Of a stretch of 46,700 nt of DNA, positions 1 through 11,171 are shown one piece after another; within the stretch, counting starts at the first letter, position 1; the number at the start of each line of letters is the position of its first letter. Below the pieces are notes generated by a model. The model saw nothing but the letters and a program-made list of their open reading frames with translations. It searched no databases and was not told the DNA's origin. The DNA is taken from assembly GCA_964017145.1 (NCBI GenBank), contig CAXHKQ010000178.1, positions 1 through 46,700 on the forward strand, in the 5' to 3' direction. The DNA is from Agrocybe praecox. Its lineage: Eukaryota; Basidiomycota; Agaricomycetes; Agaricales; Agrocybaceae. A program made the position numbers and the translations under genes.

Positions 1-700
1 TATCCATTCTCACCATGACCACTAAATTGTTATTTAGCAAGCCTAAGACTGTGTGTGGGCAATACCCCCAATCATCAAACTGGTACCATCCCACTGTGGC
101 AAGCCAGCCACACTAACCATTCATCTATTTTTTTTGTAACCAACCAAGCCATTTCAAATCAAGTAAGCTGGTAAAATATAGTGAACTGTAAGGAGCAAGA
201 ATTGAAGTTTTATGGATTTTTAAGAGTGATATGGAAGCTAGAATTTGAAGTTCCAGGTGTTGAAATGTAGATAAATGTGAGATTGGCTCAGTTTTGGCAT
301 TTTCCGAGTGTCAAGTGATGCTGTGATTCAATGCTGTGATTGAAAAATAAATAAAAAGGTCACAATAAAAGTGAATATAAGGAGGGCTTGGAATACTTCA
401 GAAGAATGAAGAAATTAGTAAGGGAATCAAGTGTGCGCAGCCTCACTATTGCGAGCACATTATTGATGTGTTTGATGCGCACTTCCAAATCCGGAAGTGG
501 CTGTGCCACAAATGCGGACTTAGTCGAAAAACATGTTTTGAGCAATGCAACTGTTGAGCGGGGCTTCCGGACCCAAATATTAACCTTGGTCCGGCACTTC
601 CATAACAGTATGATGTTGATCCGGGGGAGCCGCCCATTCTTGCTGACCTTGGACCAGCACTTCCGAAATCCACAGGATGACTTGTTGAAAATAATAAATT
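1..700. other. AT-rich non-coding stretch
   Basis: I see no gene. Between about 480 and 700 short CCGG-containing phrases recur (for example GGTCCGGCACTTCC and GGACCAGCACTTCCG). This resembles the CCGG-rich repeat that follows. The small ORFs here are low-complexity by-products of that repetition and have no recognisable domain. Confidence 0.5.
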
Positions 701-719
701 AAATCATGTAAAACCGGCT

Positions 720-1575
720 ACCCCGGACACTCAATTCTTTGCTGACTGGAATTGCCGGTTGACTGCTAGTTGGTTTAACCGGCTCCCCCAGTCAACTGGC
801 AGTTGTGACCGGAAATTCCGGATGCAGAATTGAGCTCACTTGTTAAAAGTGAATATCTGGTAAGTACCACAGCAGGACTTCAATATTTCAATCAGTTTTA
901 AAATAAAAATATTTCACCTTTACCATACTGGTAGGAATGTTGCCATCAATTTTTTTTTGTTTTGTTTTGGCCCCTACATCTGTATTAGAAAAAATAAATA
1001 TTTTGCACTCTACACCTTATGTACTGATAAATGAAGTCTATAATTTGAGTGTTTCCGGGTGAGCCAGTCATTTGGTGTGGTTGAAGCGGATGCTCCACTC
1101 AATTACTTAGTTAAATTATGGGTGGGCCGGTCATATTTAACTGGCTGACCCGGTCAGCTGGCAGTTATACAATGACCGGTAATTCCGGGTGCAAAATTGA
1201 GCTCACTTGTTAAAAAGAGAATGTCCGGTAAGTACTATAGCTGGACTTTAACATTTCAATCAGTTGCAAAATAGAAATATTTTCCATTCACTTCATACTG
1301 GTGGGTATGTTGCCATCATTTTTTTTTTGTTTTTTATGTTTTTTATGTTTTTTTATATGTTTTTTATGTTTTTTATGTTTTTTTATATGTTTTTTTTTGT
1401 TTTGGCCACTAAGTACACCCATATTAGACAAAAGAAATATCTTGCACACTCTACACCTTATTTAGTGGTAAATGAAGTCTATAATTTGAATGTTTACGGG
1501 TGAGCCATGGTTATTTGGTGTGGTTTGAGCGGCTTCTCCACTCATTTACTTGGTAAAATCACGGGTGGGCCGGTC
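720..1575. repeat. Diverged tandem duplication, unit about 360-430 bp
   Basis: Two imperfect copies lie head to tail. The phrase ATTGAGCTCACTTGTTAAAA occurs at about 828 and again at about 1196. The phrase AGTCTATAATTTGA occurs at about 1034 and 1468. A third partial start (GGGTGGGCCGGTCAT) lies near 1563. The second copy is longer because a T-rich tract grew inside it. No coding capacity is apparent. It could be a satellite monomer pair or the end of an unknown non-autonomous element. Confidence 0.75.
1319..1401. repeat. T-rich microsatellite (TTTTTTATG)n
   Basis: TTTTTTATG and TTTTTTTATATG units repeat about eight times inside the second copy of the tandem duplication. This explains the length difference between the two copies and creates a spurious Phe/Met-rich ORF. 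Confidence 0.85.
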
Positions 1576-1617
1576 ATTCATCCAATTTGTGACACGGTTA
1601 TGCCGTGCACCAGCTTA

Positions 1618-1740
1618 ATTCTAGCGGAATCCGCTGGACCGTGTGGCACAGGTATTTAGTTCAAATGAGCTAGGCCGTGTGGGATGGGTATTTAATTCAT
1701 TTCAGCTGACTCCGCTAGCTACGTATGGCATGGGTATTTA
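1618..1740. repeat. Three imperfect copies of a roughly 50-bp motif
   Basis: The core GTGTGGCACAGGTATTTAG recurs as GTGTGGGATGGGTATTTAA and GTATGGCATGGGTATTTAG at about 50-bp spacing. The block abuts the broken end of the mariner transposase at 1781. Confidence 0.5.
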
Positions 1741-1780
1741 GTCACCTCCGGTGACACATACTGGTACGTAACTACGTGAC

Positions 1781-2290
1781 TGTTCTATGTGTTTTCCACA
1801 CCCACCTCTTCCCATCTGACCCCAAACAATTGATTTTGGTCTCATCTGTCCAGCAAACCCTCTTTCAGTCATCCACTGTCCAGTGTTTGTGCACTTCTGC
1901 ATAGTCCATCCACATCCTCCTATGCCTTTTGGAGAGAAATAGTTGTTTTTGCTTTGTCATAGCCTTCATACCAACTCCACAGAGTGCTCGGCATACTGTC
2001 TTTACGGAGAAGGATGTGTTGGTCATGTTTTGTAATGTTTTGGTAGCATCGGTGGCACTGTCAGCCTTCTGAGAGGTGATAAAATGGACAGCATAATGGG
2101 TATTGGTAGGAGAAAGCTTGCATGGACGGCCACCAGCAGCTTTGGAAGTTGATGATCTGTGTTTGGATTGGATCTTGGATATAGAACCAACACTTATGCC
2201 AGTGGTGGTAGAGATAGAGTGACCAGAAAGTCCTTTGTCAAGCAGTTCAAGAACTTGATTGAGTTGAGCAGGAGTAAGTGATCACATAAG
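1781..2290 (-). pseudogene. Truncated Tc1/mariner-family transposase
   Basis: The minus strand reads as the N-terminal half of a Tc1-like transposase. A helix-turn-helix region comes first (LTPAQLNQVLELLDKG, then GISVGSISKIQSK and GGRPCKLS). The start of the DDE catalytic domain follows, with the first catalytic Asp in WTDETKIN and the conserved GSDGKRWVW. The reading stops at 1781, before the second and third catalytic acids, so the 3' half is lost. An in-frame TGA at 1865-1867 replaces the Trp usually seen before this motif, and there is another stop just upstream of the helix-turn-helix. No terminal inverted repeats were found. It is a dead remnant unrelated to the LINE and LTR nest further right. 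Confidence 0.85.
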
Positions 2291-2735
2291 GGTCTGAGAG
2301 AGGTTTTGGATCAGGAAGAAGACATACCGCTAGAAAAGGTAAGATTATGTAATCTATCAATTCCACAAACCTAGCTGGCCGCTACATATACCACAATATG
2401 TCAGATTGCAGCACATTTCCTAGGTCTCGAAACTCGGTAGGTCAACTAGTTTCTCTTAGAGCTAGTCATAATGCTAAATTACATCCTTATATCAGCTTCT
2501 ATCCACTTTTCGTAGAATTAACTCATTGTCTGAATTCTCATTCATAGGTAGAAATTTGCCAGCACAGTCAATCGACGATTCGACGGGTACACAATATTCA
2601 TATTTTCTCGTTGATATATATAACAGTGATGTAGGACAAATCATACAAGCTTTTAAAAGAAACATAACGAGCGAAATTCTGCGGCAGGTATGGAATATTA
2701 TTAGTCAATGAACGAATGAAGAAAAATTTCACATC
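2291..2735. other. Intergenic stretch with no supported gene
   Basis: AT-rich sequence between the mariner remnant and the 3' end of the minus-strand gene. It probably includes that gene's 3' UTR. The one short ORF (2526-2711, plus) has no recognisable domain. Confidence 0.5.
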
Positions 2736-5489
2736 TTACCAGTCATCCAGGAACGCACGCGGATCCAGGTCACCATTCTCCTTCATTTCTTCTTGCCCGT
2801 CGCCTCGATCAGCTCCCAGAAATGCAGCAGCCGCTTGATGGATACATTCCCACTTCTCTGGTATCAAGCGACTTGCCGTTGCTGCATATGAGCGTGTTCG
2901 GTCACCCCAATTGGCGTCGGCATACGGTTGGTACGGGGCCACCCTTCTCTTGCCGCTGATGCTGACAGTATCGAAGCTGTGTGGGGGAATATCCAATCGG
3001 ACCTTTCCAATTTTTACCAACTCAAGACCACGCTCCACCTAAAAAACTGTTAGCAGTGAACGAAACACTCAGTTACACAGGCACGTACCACGGCTGCTGC
3101 AACAGATAGTGCCGCAATAGGCCTATTGTAATCTACGCCTTCCACCTTCACATTACGCTGTGTATGTTTTAAAAACATAGCAAAAGCACGTGCCACCAAA
3201 ATGCCACGAAAGGTACCTTTATCATTCTGTTGGTAGATATAGTTAGCTGTAATCCCATGAAAAGAGACGGAAACTTAACTTGATCCAATTTAGGACTGCC
3301 AAACATGAAGCGATAATCTTCAAGGAGATAGCTCGCAGCCTCCGGCACATTATCGGGATCCACACCTTCAGCAAGAAGATTCTGGACGACAATATTGATG
3401 CCCTCTTTCCCCATCGTGCTTCGCCAGCCTATCAGTACGTCACTGCTCTACCATGGTAAAAGTAGATAACACTGAGCGGAGAGTTGCAATCAGAAAAAGG
3501 CCACATACCACTTGGATAAGCGCCTCTCGTCCTACACTTCCTTCTTCAATGGTGTCGGTAAGATTGGGATAGATATGATTCCACAACCCAACTGCTGGAA
3601 CCTCGAGTACTGAGTTCGTACTGAATGGGTTGGCATTGCTGGCCGCATAGGCGATTAAACTGGGCTTGAAGGTCTTGCGCCAGCTTTGCGAGCATGCCAT
3701 AGCCATGGTGCGGGGGAATGGGAGTGAGTTCGTATTGTACCTGACCTTCTTGGTGCGATGGGTTGAAGTCTGTGCGATAAAATCAGCAACAGGTTCTATC
3801 TTGACAGTCACCGCCGAGACCTAAACAAAGACACGAGCAATGATCAAACATCCAGGTCATAAAGAGTACATGTTACTCACTGGCTTGGTGCCAGTCTTTT
3901 GCGTTTTGTGGCGTGCCAGGGTGCGTAGAGCCTCGGTGCTCTCGTCAGCGTCAAAGAAGCCCCCAGCGTACTCCAAGGGGTCTTGTTCATCTTCGTCAAT
4001 GTGATTGGTCGCGTTACGGGCTAGATTTTTGGGTTTAGTAGTGTTGTATGTGAGGCAAAAAAAAAACCCCACCGGCAATGAGAGCCTTCTGGTCCTGTAC
4101 TAATTTTTTCTTCCAGCCATCCAAGAACCCCACCGTAGCATCTGTGGTTCTGGTGCGTTTCGAGTTGGTGCTGGACATTATTGATGAAATTAGCATCCCA
4201 CGAAACTCATGCGTTGAGGTATAAATACTTACGATGAACCTGTATCTGATTTACGTTTCTTACTAGAGGTCGAGGTCGAGGTCGCCTTTGTTGCGCCTGC
4301 AGTGGGAGCTGTATATCCTGCCGCAGGCAAAGCCACTCGAACAGATGTCAGAGTGGTTCAAAAAGGAGCCTGTCACGGCTGCATCAATGGTTTAGTAGAT
4401 CCCGGATTTCTGTATTTATTATGGACTTCAAACGAACACCTACCGGCTTGGGTTTCTTGACAGCTTTGGTAGGGTCGAATCCTTCAGATTCATTTCCTGA
4501 TGGCTTGTCTTCGAGGTGATCATCGTCAGTGATGGTGGGTTTGTGACTCTGAGGGTCGTGGGATTGCGATTGGGCACGCGTCACTTCTGATGTCACCATG
4601 CCTGTGTATTATATAAGCCTCGCATTTATTGAAAAACGATTGAGAAACAAGGGAACTTACCACGTTGATCACTGTCCTCACTGGTGACGAACTTATGTTC
4701 CCTGACCAAAGCAGTGTCTGGCCCAGGTATACCCTCACCCGCCCTCATCTTCATGTTTTTGCTGGGGTGTGTCATCTTGGGCTGCATCTTGAATGTTGGC
4801 CATTCATCTTGACTGTCAACGTCCAAATATTCTGCAGCCGAGTCTTCACTATCCTGCTGCTTGCTACCTTCATATGAGTCGGTGTCTGAAACATCGTTCT
4901 CTTCCCACTTGTGGACACTGTCCTTTTCCTCGGATACCTTTTCCTCCAAGGCAGCATGAGCCCAGTGAGGCGACAGGACTCCCTGATTGAATAGGTTAGT
5001 ATTGACTGTCTATTATTACGGAAAACTTACCTTTGTATTTTTATTGGTAGATGTTCCGACTATGCTTGATGTTTGGTCTTCTTCCAGCGGAGCATCTGAT
5101 GCTGCACCATTCCCGCCAGACAGGTTTACGTCTGTGGTGGAATAGATCTTGGATTGGGCCTGTAAAGAGGCAAGTTGTTTTCAGATTGATCTTGAAAATT
5201 TTAAATCAAGCTAACTTGCCTTTGATTTAGCCACAGTGTACCTATCAGGGCGTGCAGCCTGTGCAGCACGCTCCATTTCCTCACGTCGGACAGCATCCTC
5301 TACCTGCGCAATATGCTGCCGACGCTGCATATTTGCGGTCTTTTGCACACAAGAAGCCTCTTCAACGAGCTCCTTGGCTGCTGCTTTATCGGCTGCAATT
5401 TGACTGGACGAACGCCGTTGGGTGATGTCTGCCAATTGATGCGTGGGTATACGGTTGGCTACCACTTTGCGTCTGGGACGAGAAGACAT
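2736..5489 (-). CDS. Unknown 11-exon gene, DUF6532-like C-terminus, one in-frame stop
   Basis: From the ATG at 5487-5489 to the TAA at 2736-2738, phase-consistent splice sites give exons 5489-5220, 5159-5031, 4982-4661, 4601-4444, 4369-4233, 4170-4073, 4020-3881, 3820-3509, 3447-3280, 3226-3089 and 3038-2736, about 724 codons. Intron 1 uses a GC donor (AAG/GCAAGT) and the others start GT. The N-terminus is basic and charged (MSSRPRRKV, then a helical Glu/Arg/Ala-rich run). The middle is acidic and Ser/Lys-rich with a likely nuclear signal (SSKKRKS). The C-terminal 300 residues are a compact domain containing WRKTFKPSLIAYAASNANPF and RPIAALSVAAAV. From memory this resembles basidiomycete DUF6532 proteins; function unknown. 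With these splice sites exon 5 has a TGA at 4358-4360, so it is either a pseudogene or spliced differently there. It is divergent from the Plavaka gene, 173 bp away. Confidence 0.7.
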
Positions 5490-5662
5490 GACGGTGTAGC
5501 AGGCGAGCTAACTGGTGGTGAGAGTTGCGTCCAAGAAAAAAAGGTGTGTTGTTTGGACTTGTCTATTGTTTGGCATCCCACTCATTTTGCTTCCACAGTT
5601 TGTGTTTGTAGTCTGCTAGAGTACTATATCTTGTTTTCTGCGGTTTTTATCTATCGTACTCT
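5490..5662. promoter_or_regulatory. Short divergent promoter region
   Basis: This 173-bp spacer separates the start codons of the minus-strand DUF6532-like gene and the plus-strand Plavaka transposase, so both promoters must overlap within it. It contains the AT-rich segment GAGTACTATATCTTG at about 5619. No specific operator could be identified. The role is inferred from position only. Confidence 0.4.
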
Positions 5663-8600
5663 ATGGCAAAGACCCATCTCCTTTTCAAATTTGTGTGCCT
5701 GTATTCCAAAGACGGATGCACCACTCAATTTCGAAGTCAGGCAGGCCAAACCAACCACGTTCGGTCTTTTCATGTCAACCACAACTTGGTTCTTGATTCA
5801 AATCCGGCCAACACCTCTAACTTGCAAGACCAGGCTGATGTCAGTCAAGATGAAGATTTCTTCGTCCCAATTTTGGCCAACTACCCAACTAGTTCAAAAA
5901 ACAAAGACCAAAACACGTCCAAAACACGTCCATCAGGTGCCCAAGCTACTGTTTCAGGACGGCAGAGAAATTACCATCCACATTTAACTGGTCAGCGTCT
6001 ACTGCTTGCTCGTATGAAATTCCTTTTGCTAATATGCATTCTAATTGGGTCTGCCATGTGATAAGAAAGGCAACACTCTCCCTGCCAACACGCCCCTGCC
6101 TCCACGTTATGATCAAATGCCCGACGACTGGTCACCATTTGAAGATGAACCTCAATTTCGTGTCGGAACATTTCTTTATCACAAAACGGAAATGTCACAA
6201 GCAGATATCGACGCATTGATGGACATGTGGGCATGTGGAAAATCAGAAACAGGAGAATATGCTCCTTTTCATTCTCATGAAGAGTTGTACAAGACCATCG
6301 ATGCTATCAAACTGGGTGACGCCCCCTGGAAGTCCTTCAAGGCCTCATATGCTGGGGAAATCCGTCTGAACACGCCGAGTTGGCAAATACGCGACTATGA
6401 AGTTTGCTACCGCGATCCAGCTCAAGTTCTGGCCAATATGCTGGATAATCCGGATTTTAATGGCGAGTTCGAATACTCGCCTTACATAGAACTAGATGGA
6501 TCAGGAAAACGGTGCTGGAATGAGTTCATGTCAGGAAATTTTGCGTGGCGTCACGCGGTAAGTGTATTGACCACAAATGAAAATATTAAAATATACAATG
6601 CTAATTATATGCGCTCGTGCAGACCACTATTTTCCAAGATAACCCATCTATTGAAGGCGCAGTTTACTGCCCTATTATTTTGGGAGCAGATAAGACAACC
6701 GTGTCCGTTGCTATGGGCCAAGTCAAGTATCATCCACTCTATCTCTCGATAGGAAACATTCGTAATAGTGTCCGGTGTGGTCATCGAAACGGTGTGGTCC
6801 CTATTGGTTTTTTGGCCATCCCAAAAGGTGTGTATATTTTCTACCTACTTCTATGATATTATTTCTTACAAAGATATCTTGAAAGGCGATTGAGACGATG
6901 ATGCAGACCCTGGTTTTTGTAAATTCAAACGCCAACTCTACCACGACTCAATTACAGCCATTCTGAAACCTCTTAAGGAATCAATGACTACCCCAATTGT
7001 CCTGCATTGTCCAGATGGCCATTATCGACGAATAATTTTTGATTTGGCAGCCTTTATTGCGGATTATCCAGAATAAGTGTACTTGGCAGGTACAGTTCAA
7101 GGATGGTGTCCCAAGTAGGTTCTTCTGCTGATTTACTGTGTGCTAGAGACTTACCTATCTCTCGTTCACTATAGATGCACTGCATTGCCCGATGATCTGG
7201 ATGGATTGCGCGGTCCACGAACACGTTATCACAGTCAGGAACTGTGCCAATCACTTGATTCGAAAGTGTTATGGTTCGAATATGGCATTGATAATGATGT
7301 CACGCCATTCACATTCAATTTTCCACGTGCCGACATTCATGAAATGCTTACACCCGACTTGCTGCATCAATTGATAAAGGGTACCTTCAAAGACCACCTT
7401 GTATCCTGGGTTGCAGACTACTTGTTTTTGGAGCATGGAGAGGCGCGAGCCAACCAAATTCTTGACGATATAGATCGACACATTGCCGCAGCACCATTAT
7501 TTCCCAGCCTTCGACGATTCCCACATGGCCGACGATTCAAGCAATGGATGGGTGACGATTCGAAGGCTCTCATGAAGATTTATCTGGCAGCAATATGTGG
7601 ATATGTTCCAGATGACATGGTTCGCACCATCAGTGTATTTTTGGATGTCTGTTACATTGCACGGAGGTCCGACATCAGCGAACCGATGCTGAAAACCTTT
7701 GAGACATGTTTACAGAAATTCTACCAGTATCGTGAAATCTTTCGGACCACAGGCGTTCGACCAACCGGGTTTTCTCTTCCTCGCCAGCACTCGCTTTCTC
7801 ACTATTACATCCTCATACAGGAATTTGGCGCACCCAATGGCATCTGTTCATCAATAACAGAGTCGCGGCACATCACAGCAGTCAAGAAGCCCTGGCGAAG
7901 GTCAAACCATTAGGAAGCTCTGGGTCAAATGCTTACTATCAATCAACAATTAGACAAACTACATGCAATGAAAACCCATCTTATTGAACGTGGTCTTTTA
8001 TCGGCCAAATCTCTTATCATCCCAGTATTGCCATCGCACATAGATCCTGAGACAGTTGTGGGCCGAACCATCTTAGCCAAAAATGTTGATGCTGATGGTA
8101 CCCCAATCACCAACAATGCACAAACAGGCCATATAGTCCAAGGGAATGTAGTTTTGGCAAGAACACGTAGTAAGCTGGCAAATATTCTCTTCATTTCCAT
8201 TCGTCTTTATTTACTGCTGTTCCACAGTTCGAAAATATCCACGCAATTTAGTTGCTCTTGCACATCACATTAATCAACCCAAATTGGTCGAACTCACTCG
8301 TCGCTTTCTCTACGAACAAACATCAAAGTGTTCCGAAGACAAGGACCTTGATCCTAGGCTTGAAGATTGTCTGCTCATTGACAGCCCTATTTCAGTCTTC
8401 CACTCCGCCGTGGCTTCGCTTTATTCCCCGAGCGACGAATGTGGTATGCGAGGAATGCGACGCGAGAGAATCAGGTCGTGTCCCTCATGGCGTAAAGGCC
8501 CTGAGAGATGTGATTGTGCTTTTGTTGTCGAGGATGAAAATAAACCTGGCATGCGCGAGATGAATGTGTGTCGTGTGCATCTTTTTTTTTCATTTGTTTA

Positions 8601-8886
8601 CAAAGACGTCACATATCCCTGTGCTCTCGTGCACTGGTTCTCAAGAGATGGACGTTCAAAGGATGATGTTACAGGGATGTGGAAAGTTCGACCAGACTTC
8701 AATCGTGACGAGCATGCTATGCAAGTTATACATATGGACAGTTTCCTGCGCGGTGCACACCTCCTGCCGAGATTTGGTAAGAAGGTTCTTCCTATTAATT
8801 TTCATTTTACCCTTTCCCTTGATGCGTTTGGTGGATACTTTGTCAATCATTTTGCTGATCACCACATGCACGAACTCATATTTTAG
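5663..8886 (+). pseudogene. Plavaka-type DDE transposase, intron-containing, inactivated
   Basis: The N-terminus has a C2H2-like finger (C-x6-C-x12-H). The body matches Plavaka DNA transposases: a conserved segment with IILGADKTTVSVAMGQ and LYLSIGNIRNSVR, then HCPDGHYRRIIFDLAAFIAD and GWCPK/CTALPDDLDG, a helical middle, ITAVKKPWRRSN, and an ending DHHMHELIF. Introns run 5991-6048, 6558-6622, 6828-6885, 7115-7174 and 8170-8227. The family alignment puts the first acceptor at 6047-6048, which reads GG instead of AG. In-frame stops lie at 6891-6893 (TGA), 7074-7076 (TAA, probably CAA) and 7911-7913 (TAG). The full domain set with several lesions means a recently dead full-length copy. Terminal inverted repeats could not be located by eye. 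Confidence 0.88.
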
Positions 8887-8966
8887 TTGAATGTAATGTT
8901 TCGGTATTTACGAGTATCTATAATAGAAAATATGCTACTACGAAGGACTACACATTATTAGTAATC

Positions 8967-9767
8967 TCAAGTATGGCCGCTTCCGTACTTGTCAATTTTG
9001 TTAATAAACAGGCGAATGTCATCCTTGAGCATTTGCAGCTCCTGCCTGGTAGCAACTGAACCTTCCCGCAATGCATACAACTCCTCGCGTGTCTCCTTCA
9101 ACTCATGTTCCAAGAGATGAATCTTGCTTTCTCGACTGTTGTGTTGCGCTTTTACGAAAGCCAAGAGAACCTTCATGGTGCTGATAGCCTGATCAATTGA
9201 GGCAGGCATAGGAAGACCTGGTACTGAATAAAGAACAGTCAGGCATCGACATTCAACCTTGACATAACGAGCAAGACTTACCTGGTGCCAGAGATGACAA
9301 GCTCAGTTGATCAACACCCTCTGATGTCACTTGATCAGACATGGCTGGCTTGGTGGCTGTGGATCCTGGGACGTTGAGAAGTCGTTCGACAAAAGACTCA
9401 ACTGGTATGCGACAATCCTCGGAAGTCCTGAGATGTTAATATGAAATGGCCCAGTTAGTAGGAGTTTGAATCTTGCAGATACAATCACTTACAAAGGACC
9501 AGCATCCGACATTTGAACCAGGGCAGTTGAAATAGACTTTGAGGGCGAACTAGGATATGGAAGCGGAGGTTTGGGTGAAGAACCAGCCAAAGGGCCATTG
9601 CCTCCAAATCGCCGAACAAGCTTGCATCTTGGAGGAAGCAATTGAACTATGCTGGGGTCAATGGCTGATGTTTGCGCAGGTGTGTCGACAACACCATGGT
9701 TGGAATGAGCAGGCCCAGGGTCTGACTTGCGACCACTGGGAGAAGACTTATTGGGAGTCTGAACCAT
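8967..9767 (-). CDS. Small 3-exon protein with C-terminal coiled coil
   Basis: Exons 9767-9493, 9427-9282 and 9217-8967 join in phase through introns with GTAAGT donors and CAG acceptors, giving about 223 residues ending in TGA. The second acceptor is ambiguous by 6 nt (CAG at 9226-9224 or 9220-9218), and both keep the frame. The first half is Ser/Pro-rich and probably disordered. The last 80 residues form a heptad-like helix (SKIHLLEHELKETREELYAL), suggesting self-association. It runs tail to tail with the Plavaka gene, 80 bp away. No family was recognised. It could be an accessory gene of that transposon or an ordinary host gene; the frame is intact, unlike the transposase. Confidence 0.65.
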
Positions 9768-9773
9768 GACCAA

Positions 9774-10187
9774 TACAGCGTGAATGTTGGTGGTGCAGTT
9801 GCAAAGGAAAGACGAAGCTGGGATTATAGATAACTCTGAGGGTGGAATAAGGTTAATGAGCGCAATAAAGATGAAGTGGAGTTATGACTCACGTAGACAC
9901 AGCATGTGGCAGCGGAAGAGAAAATTTTACTCGGCGGCACTGAATCCTTTACCCCCCTAGCATTTGTGTTTGTCGAGAGCGTAACATGGAGGTACACTGT
10001 GGGTACAGGATTAACTTCAAGAACTGTGACGCTGATCATGATCACTAAAATTTGTGCAGAAAATAGAGACAAACAATTGAAACAAACAGTGAGCAAAGTC
10101 GTCTATTCACTTCTTTTTTTTCCGCCACAACTTTGATGACCATGGAGACAATGCCGTCTTCCGATAGGCACACTTTCAGGATATTCT
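9774..10187. other. Intergenic region, no supported gene
   Basis: This separates the coiled-coil gene from a plus-strand ORF. Two overlapping short ORFs on opposite strands lie here, without recognisable domains. It probably holds the promoter of the coiled-coil gene. A pyrimidine run ends at about 10130. Confidence 0.4.
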
Positions 10188-10418
10188 ATGACCATTGAGT
10201 GTTTAAAAAGCGGTCTACTCGCCATTTTCGACTTCCACCTTCATCCATCACTTCAAACACCTTGCAATATGACTCATTCTTCGACGAAGAAAGTCAAAAC
10301 CGCAACGGATCCTACCTATCATGGGCCCCAACATGTTAGTGTTCTGCGCTTGCCTACTCGTGCAGTCCAGCGTCCCAAGAACATGCCAGGACCCAGTGAC
10401 CCTTACAATTACAACCGT
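10188..10418 (+). pseudogene. 5' fragment of a possible host gene, cut by an LTR
   Basis: An open frame starts at ATG 10188, with a second in-frame ATG at 10269. It encodes a basic, polar protein fragment (SSTKKVKTATDPTYHGPQHV) of unknown family. The frame runs on to 10523, but from 10419 the DNA is a gypsy LTR (element Q), so the last 35 residues are LTR-derived. The remainder of the gene is not visible on the far side of the nest. It may be a chance ORF. Confidence 0.35.
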
Positions 10419-10552
10419 TGGAGCCGGCGACGATGGGATGGTAGTGGTTCGGGTGCAAGAAGGATGTCTATAGTGATCGAGGGAGCAGAGGTGAAGTACA
10501 GGCGGATCATGTATGTAATCTAATCTAATCTACGCAATGGTTGCCGGTTACA
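10419..10552 (-). mobile_element. LTR of degraded gypsy element Q (minus orientation)
   Basis: Read on the minus strand this matches the 129-bp LTR of element F with many substitutions. Shared landmarks are the TGGAG...CGGC edge, TGGTTCGGG, GCGGATC, the TAATCTAATCTAATCTA block and the GCCGG end. It is bounded TG...CA. It is followed at 10553 by a sequence equivalent to the polypurine tract and 3' leader of F (CCCCTCCACCC, then AAGCAACG). That fixes it as the 3' LTR of a minus-oriented gypsy of the F lineage, older than F. Confidence 0.75.
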
Positions 10553-10620
10553 TGTGCCCCTCCACCCACAAGCAACGACCTCGTTGCGTCAAGCAGACCG
10601 TTCTACCTGGTTCTCAAACT
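10553..10620 (-). mobile_element. 3' internal end of gypsy Q, host of LINE A
   Basis: On the minus strand this aligns with the last internal bases of element F: a G-rich polypurine tract next to the LTR and the TTGCTTGTGGGTGG segment. LINE copy A begins at about 10621. The next recognisable Q sequence is integrase at 41066-41592. The stretch between them in a normal element, about 1.1 kb of integrase C-terminus, is missing, so Q was deleted when or after A inserted. Confidence 0.65.
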
Positions 10621-11171
10621 TTTTTTAAATTTTTAAATTTTTAAAAAAATCAAAGGACCGAAGTCCCACTTGTATTCCAGTGCACGATTGCAGTCCGGTC
10701 CCTACATTACATACATAAGCATGCTAAGCAAGATTTAATACTACGCTACGTCTGCGAGGGCAGGCAAAAGCCCACCAAGATGGTAGACCATCATTAGGCG
10801 GTCAGAATGTTGCTGGCTCGATTAAGCATTGTGGCGGGCATCGAGCCCAACCCACAGTCCACACCCTGCCCAGCCCACAGTCCACACCCCACCCAGTCCA
10901 CAGTCCCCTCACGTTCCAAGTCACATCGCCGCTTCCGCTTAGCCCGGGTGCCCCCGAGGGCTCGAGCCGAAGCCCACAAACCAAGGTACCTACTGAAGGG
11001 CCCCGAACGCCCCCGCAGGGTCAGGACGAATCCCACAAGTCCGAGTACTGAGGCGTGCGCCATTGTAATGGCAAAGAGTCCGAAGTCCGAGCAGAGCACG
11101 TCCCACAGTCTAAGAAGAACATGTCCCGCAGGCTGAGCCGTAGCCCAACCTGCTTATCCAACCCCTGCGGG

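Noticed and set aside
1264..1503. 79-codon Phe/Met-rich ORF
   Set aside because: Produced by the TTTTTTATG microsatellite.
720..1575. CRISPR-like spaced repeats
   Set aside because: Units are hundreds of bases long, only two, and diverged; the genome is eukaryotic.
2526..2711. 61-codon plus-strand ORF
   Set aside because: Short, AT-rich, no domain, and just outside the 3' end of an opposing gene.
6045..6752. A free-standing 235-codon gene
   Set aside because: It is an exon of the Plavaka transposase running into intron sequence; the family match continues after the 6558-6622 intron.
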